Below, piece after piece: positions 61,401 to 64,000 of a DNA stretch of 64,000 nt (position 1 is the stretch's first letter; each line of letters begins with the position of its first letter). Source of the stretch: Rhynchopus euleeides (Eukaryota; Euglenozoa; Diplonemea; Diplonemida; Diplonemidae). The stretch lies in the NCBI GenBank assembly GCA_963210315.1, contig OY723247.1, positions 434,001 through 498,000 on the forward strand, written 5' to 3'. Under the pieces are notes generated by a model that did no database searches, had not been told where the DNA came from, and saw only the letters and a list, made by a program, of their open reading frames with translations. The translations under genes were made by a program, and so were the position numbers.

Positions 61401-61690
61401 GGGTGTGGGTAGCGAGGTGGAAATAAGGCACAGGGCTGGGTGGCCCAGGGAGGAGGGGGGCGGGGAGGCGCATGTGCGTGGGACCGGATCAGAGGATGCT
61501 ATGCATGACGAAAGGGATGGATCGCAAATAATAAAGGGGGGGAGGTACGCACAGTCCCCACCAGCACCACCAGCCATCGCAACTCTCTCAGCCGGGATTT
61601 TTGAGTTGATATGTTTGGTTGGCTGAGCCGGAGGATGTTTGTTTTTGCTGCGTTGACGCATCCACACAACAATCCTGCTCTGATGAAGCG
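58424..61690. repeat. Upstream module II, copy b (before the LamG receptor gene)
   Basis: Longer counterpart of 43567-45910. Extra blocks lie at about 58441-58540, 58860-59032 and 59960-60575. I saw no inverted-repeat ends on these blocks, so they could be deletions in the other copy rather than insertions here. No gene is recognised. Confidence 0.88.
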
Positions 61691-62824
61691 GTGTGAGTGT
61701 TTTAGGGAGAGAGAAAAGGGGGCAGCACGTTTGGTTTACTTGGCCCGACTTTTCAACTCGCGAAAAAAAAAGGGGAAAATGTCAGGGTAAAACAGGGCTT
61801 TCCCTAAATCGGCACCCGTCTCCCGAGATTTTCAAAATCTGCCCCCCCCCCCCCTTTTTTTGCAGGCTATTATTTCCCTGTTTCCCCCCTTTTTTTGCAG
61901 GCGAGTTGTCAAGGCAGGAATGGACACCCTACTTGACTAAAGTGGCTGTCAAAAAAATCTTCGGAATGGGTGTGCGCAAATATTGCAAAAGAACACCTTT
62001 TTTGGGGTATTGCCGTCCTGGGCGCGCAAAAAAGGTTCCCATGGGTGACCATGCGGTTTTCGATCTTCCAGGCTCTCTGGGTTCAGGTGAGTACCAGGGA
62101 TTATTCAGCATTTTCTGGCACATCGTGTCAATAGCTTGATCACGTGTCGCCGGATGCTGCAATCCTGAAGCAAAATCAGAGCAATCTCGTCAGGTGCAAG
62201 ACGCCACGTGTGGTCTCCCGTGGTGCTCGTTGTGTATTCGGCGCAAACACACGACCACCCCTGGTGTGCCTCATCAGGTGTGAGCCAGGATCAGTGGACC
62301 GGCAGTTGTCTGCCGCCAATGAGGCTTTCTTACACATCACCACAAAGGGTCACAAGGTGACATACGGCCACAGAAGGTCTCACACGGTCATACATGTTCA
62401 GGACCTGTCTTGTCCGGGTGAGGAACTAGAGGGGGGTGAGCTGAACCTTCACGGTGACAACCAGACAGGGGTCTTCACGGGCACCTCATGGCCAAAATGA
62501 CCCCACCACGATCCGCACAGATTCCAAACGTTCAAAACAACGGGGTCTTGACAAAACCGATGGGGGGGTCCCGCTGGGTGGGGTGGTGTGGTGCCTCTCA
62601 GTCACCTCCTCCCATCACGAGTCGGACTTGAAGGACTGACCAGATCCAGATTTCACAGGTGAAACTGGGCGCCTACACCCACAAAATGACCCCACTACGA
62701 TCCGTACGGAGTCCAACAAATGCAATGGCAGCCCCCAGACTGGGCCCCAGCCTAACCCCCCTTTCCCCCCTTTTTTTGCACCCGTTTTTGGAAATTTGCC
62801 CCCCAGACCCCCAGATTTAGGGAA
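61691..62824. other. Spacer with homopolymer and short-repeat DNA
   Basis: A-, C- and T-runs lie at about 61765-61860, and two copies of a 21-bp motif lie at 62498 and 62687. An open plus-strand frame at 62144-62500 (118 codons) has no recognisable motif and is not called. Confidence 0.4.
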
Positions 62825-63395
62825 AGCCCTGGGGTAAAAGATAGGGTTCCGGGCTGCGCGCCGAAAATCGGGGGTAATCGGGGGTAAAATTTCGGCCATT
62901 TCCCCAAATGGAAGGGCTTTCCCTTCCCACAACACACCACCCCACGCCACTCGACTGGGATGGGCAGGGTGGAAAGTCTGCAGGGGACTGACTTCGCCGC
63001 CGCTGCCAGGTCCGAGAGGAGCGCGCTCCTTCTTGTCGTCAACGCGAAGGAGCCAGTCGATGAGGAAGGCGTTCTTGAGAGCGTGGTGGTGTTGAAAGCA
63101 CCGCAGGTTGTCCTTGCAGACTTGATTCTGGACAGGCACAGGCCACAGGGGGGTCTGGGGGGCGGAGCCCCCCAGCCGCCGGAGGCCACGGTAGTGAACA
63201 GCTGATTCTGCTCCATAGTCGCACGCCGCATGTCGTCAACGTGCACCTTGTGCTCAACAGGTTCATCGGGCGAACGCCTGGGGCAGGGCACTGTGCTCTT
63301 GGCCCCGGCCTCCTCTGGCCAAAAAGTACCCTGGAATAGTACCCGGACAGAATCTCAGAAAAATCCCGGTGAAAAAAAAAAGAGGCACCCCCGGT
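62825..63395 (-). repeat. 0.6-kb dispersed repeat, copy 2 (inverted)
   Basis: Reverse-complement counterpart of 38195-38780, with small indels (for example aagcagggcaac against aaggacaac in the same sense). Confidence 0.75.
63145..63199 (-). repeat. GC-hairpin dispersed repeat, copy 9 (inverted)
   Basis: It is embedded in the inverted 0.6-kb repeat; the core is intact. Confidence 0.8.
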
Positions 63396-64000
63396 CAGGC
63401 GTGTATCTATTTCACGGAATGAAAATAGGAATTTGGGGAAAAAATATTTTTTTGCACTATTTTTTTTGCACTTTTTTCCTTTGGATTTTATTGTGACCCT
63501 TTTTTTGGTGGGGCTAGCGCAGCAGGTTCTACTTTTGCTCCTTCGGGCTCTTAGCACAGTGACATGCACAACACGAACAACAATGCTCTATGGCAAACAA
63601 GCCGCGTGACCGGGGTTGAGCTGCTGTGGTCAGTGAGGCCGCGGCGTAGAAGAGGGCTGGGCTAGGTTCTAGCATTCACAGGGGGCAGCCCTGGGGGTGG
63701 GGCAAAGAGGTCTGGGGGGGGGGGAGGAGACTAGAAGAGAAAGGGAGGAGGGAGGGGGAAGAGAGCCGGCACCTACCGCAGACCCCGGAGTTGCCTCCCA
63801 GGTTCGCGGGGGGGGCCAGGAAGAGAAATCGGGGGGGGGGGGGAGTGCACGGGCCTCGGCCACCGACCCACTACCGCGCAGACGCGTCGCTCCCCTGGGA
63901 CCCCCCGCCGGGTCCGCCCGCCGGGCGTTTGCCCCGCGCTCGCAAGCGGCTGCACAGGGCGTTATACGCCTTCGACTCAGCTCTATCCACCCGATCCCCT
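63396..64000. other. Right-edge spacer
   Basis: G-rich low-complexity sequence (63715-63725 and 63829-63843), then GC-rich sequence to the edge. Short Pro-rich minus frames are present but no gene could be supported. A gene could begin beyond the edge. Confidence 0.35.

Noticed and set aside
13527..64000. tRNA, rRNA or spliced-leader RNA genes
   Set aside because: I found no cloverleaf, 5S-like box or leader-like sequence that I could defend. A covariance-model scan would be needed to exclude them.

Overview
This window looks like nuclear DNA of a free-living, GC-rich microbial eukaryote. All six protein genes I can support lie on the minus strand. Each is a single uninterrupted reading frame, with coding parts of up to 13.5 kb. 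They are separated by 1-21 kb spacers full of repeats. One-strand, intronless genes with CAG-type splice-acceptor-like sequences just before the ATG fit a euglenozoan plan (diplonemid, euglenid or bodonid: polycistronic units with spliced-leader trans-splicing). This is an inference from layout and protein style (Thr/Pro 'TPAPPTP' stalks, giant surface proteins). A dinoflagellate or another protist is not excluded.

Layout, left to right. 1-13526: most of a giant coiled-coil protein that runs off the left edge (at least 4508 residues, 17 copies of a repeat landmark). 13527-16546: spacer homologous to the one at 21235-23800. 16547-18313 and 19346-21193: a tandem pair of secreted proteins that join a bacterial-type PI-PLC X domain to a VMO-I-like beta-prism domain; the second copy has lost catalytic residues. 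23801-31310: mobile and repeat DNA, including a 1.74-kb TA-flanked foldback element, nine-copy GC-hairpin repeats (seven of them here) and a broken hAT-like transposase. 36379-36729: one small unknown gene. 37526-38142: a 617-bp TA-flanked inverted-repeat element. 40370-43555: a secreted protein with two LVIVD-type propellers and a leucine-rich-repeat tail. 48336-58415: a giant surface receptor with six LamG-like domains, a Thr/Pro stalk of fifty-three 16-residue repeats, a membrane bundle and a cytosolic tail. 58416-64000: repeat-rich flank.

Taken together, the locus encodes secreted or surface proteins for binding and phospholipid contact plus one structural coiled-coil protein. The most unusual feature is that unrelated genes carry homologous upstream DNA. 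Module I lies before the coiled-coil gene and both PLC genes. Module II lies before the LVIVD/LRR gene and the LamG receptor gene, and in those two the homology stops at a CTGCAG 8-11 nt before the ATG.

No tRNA, rRNA, CRISPR array or bacterial-style operon signal was recognised. Names are given from sequence motifs only; no database search was possible.
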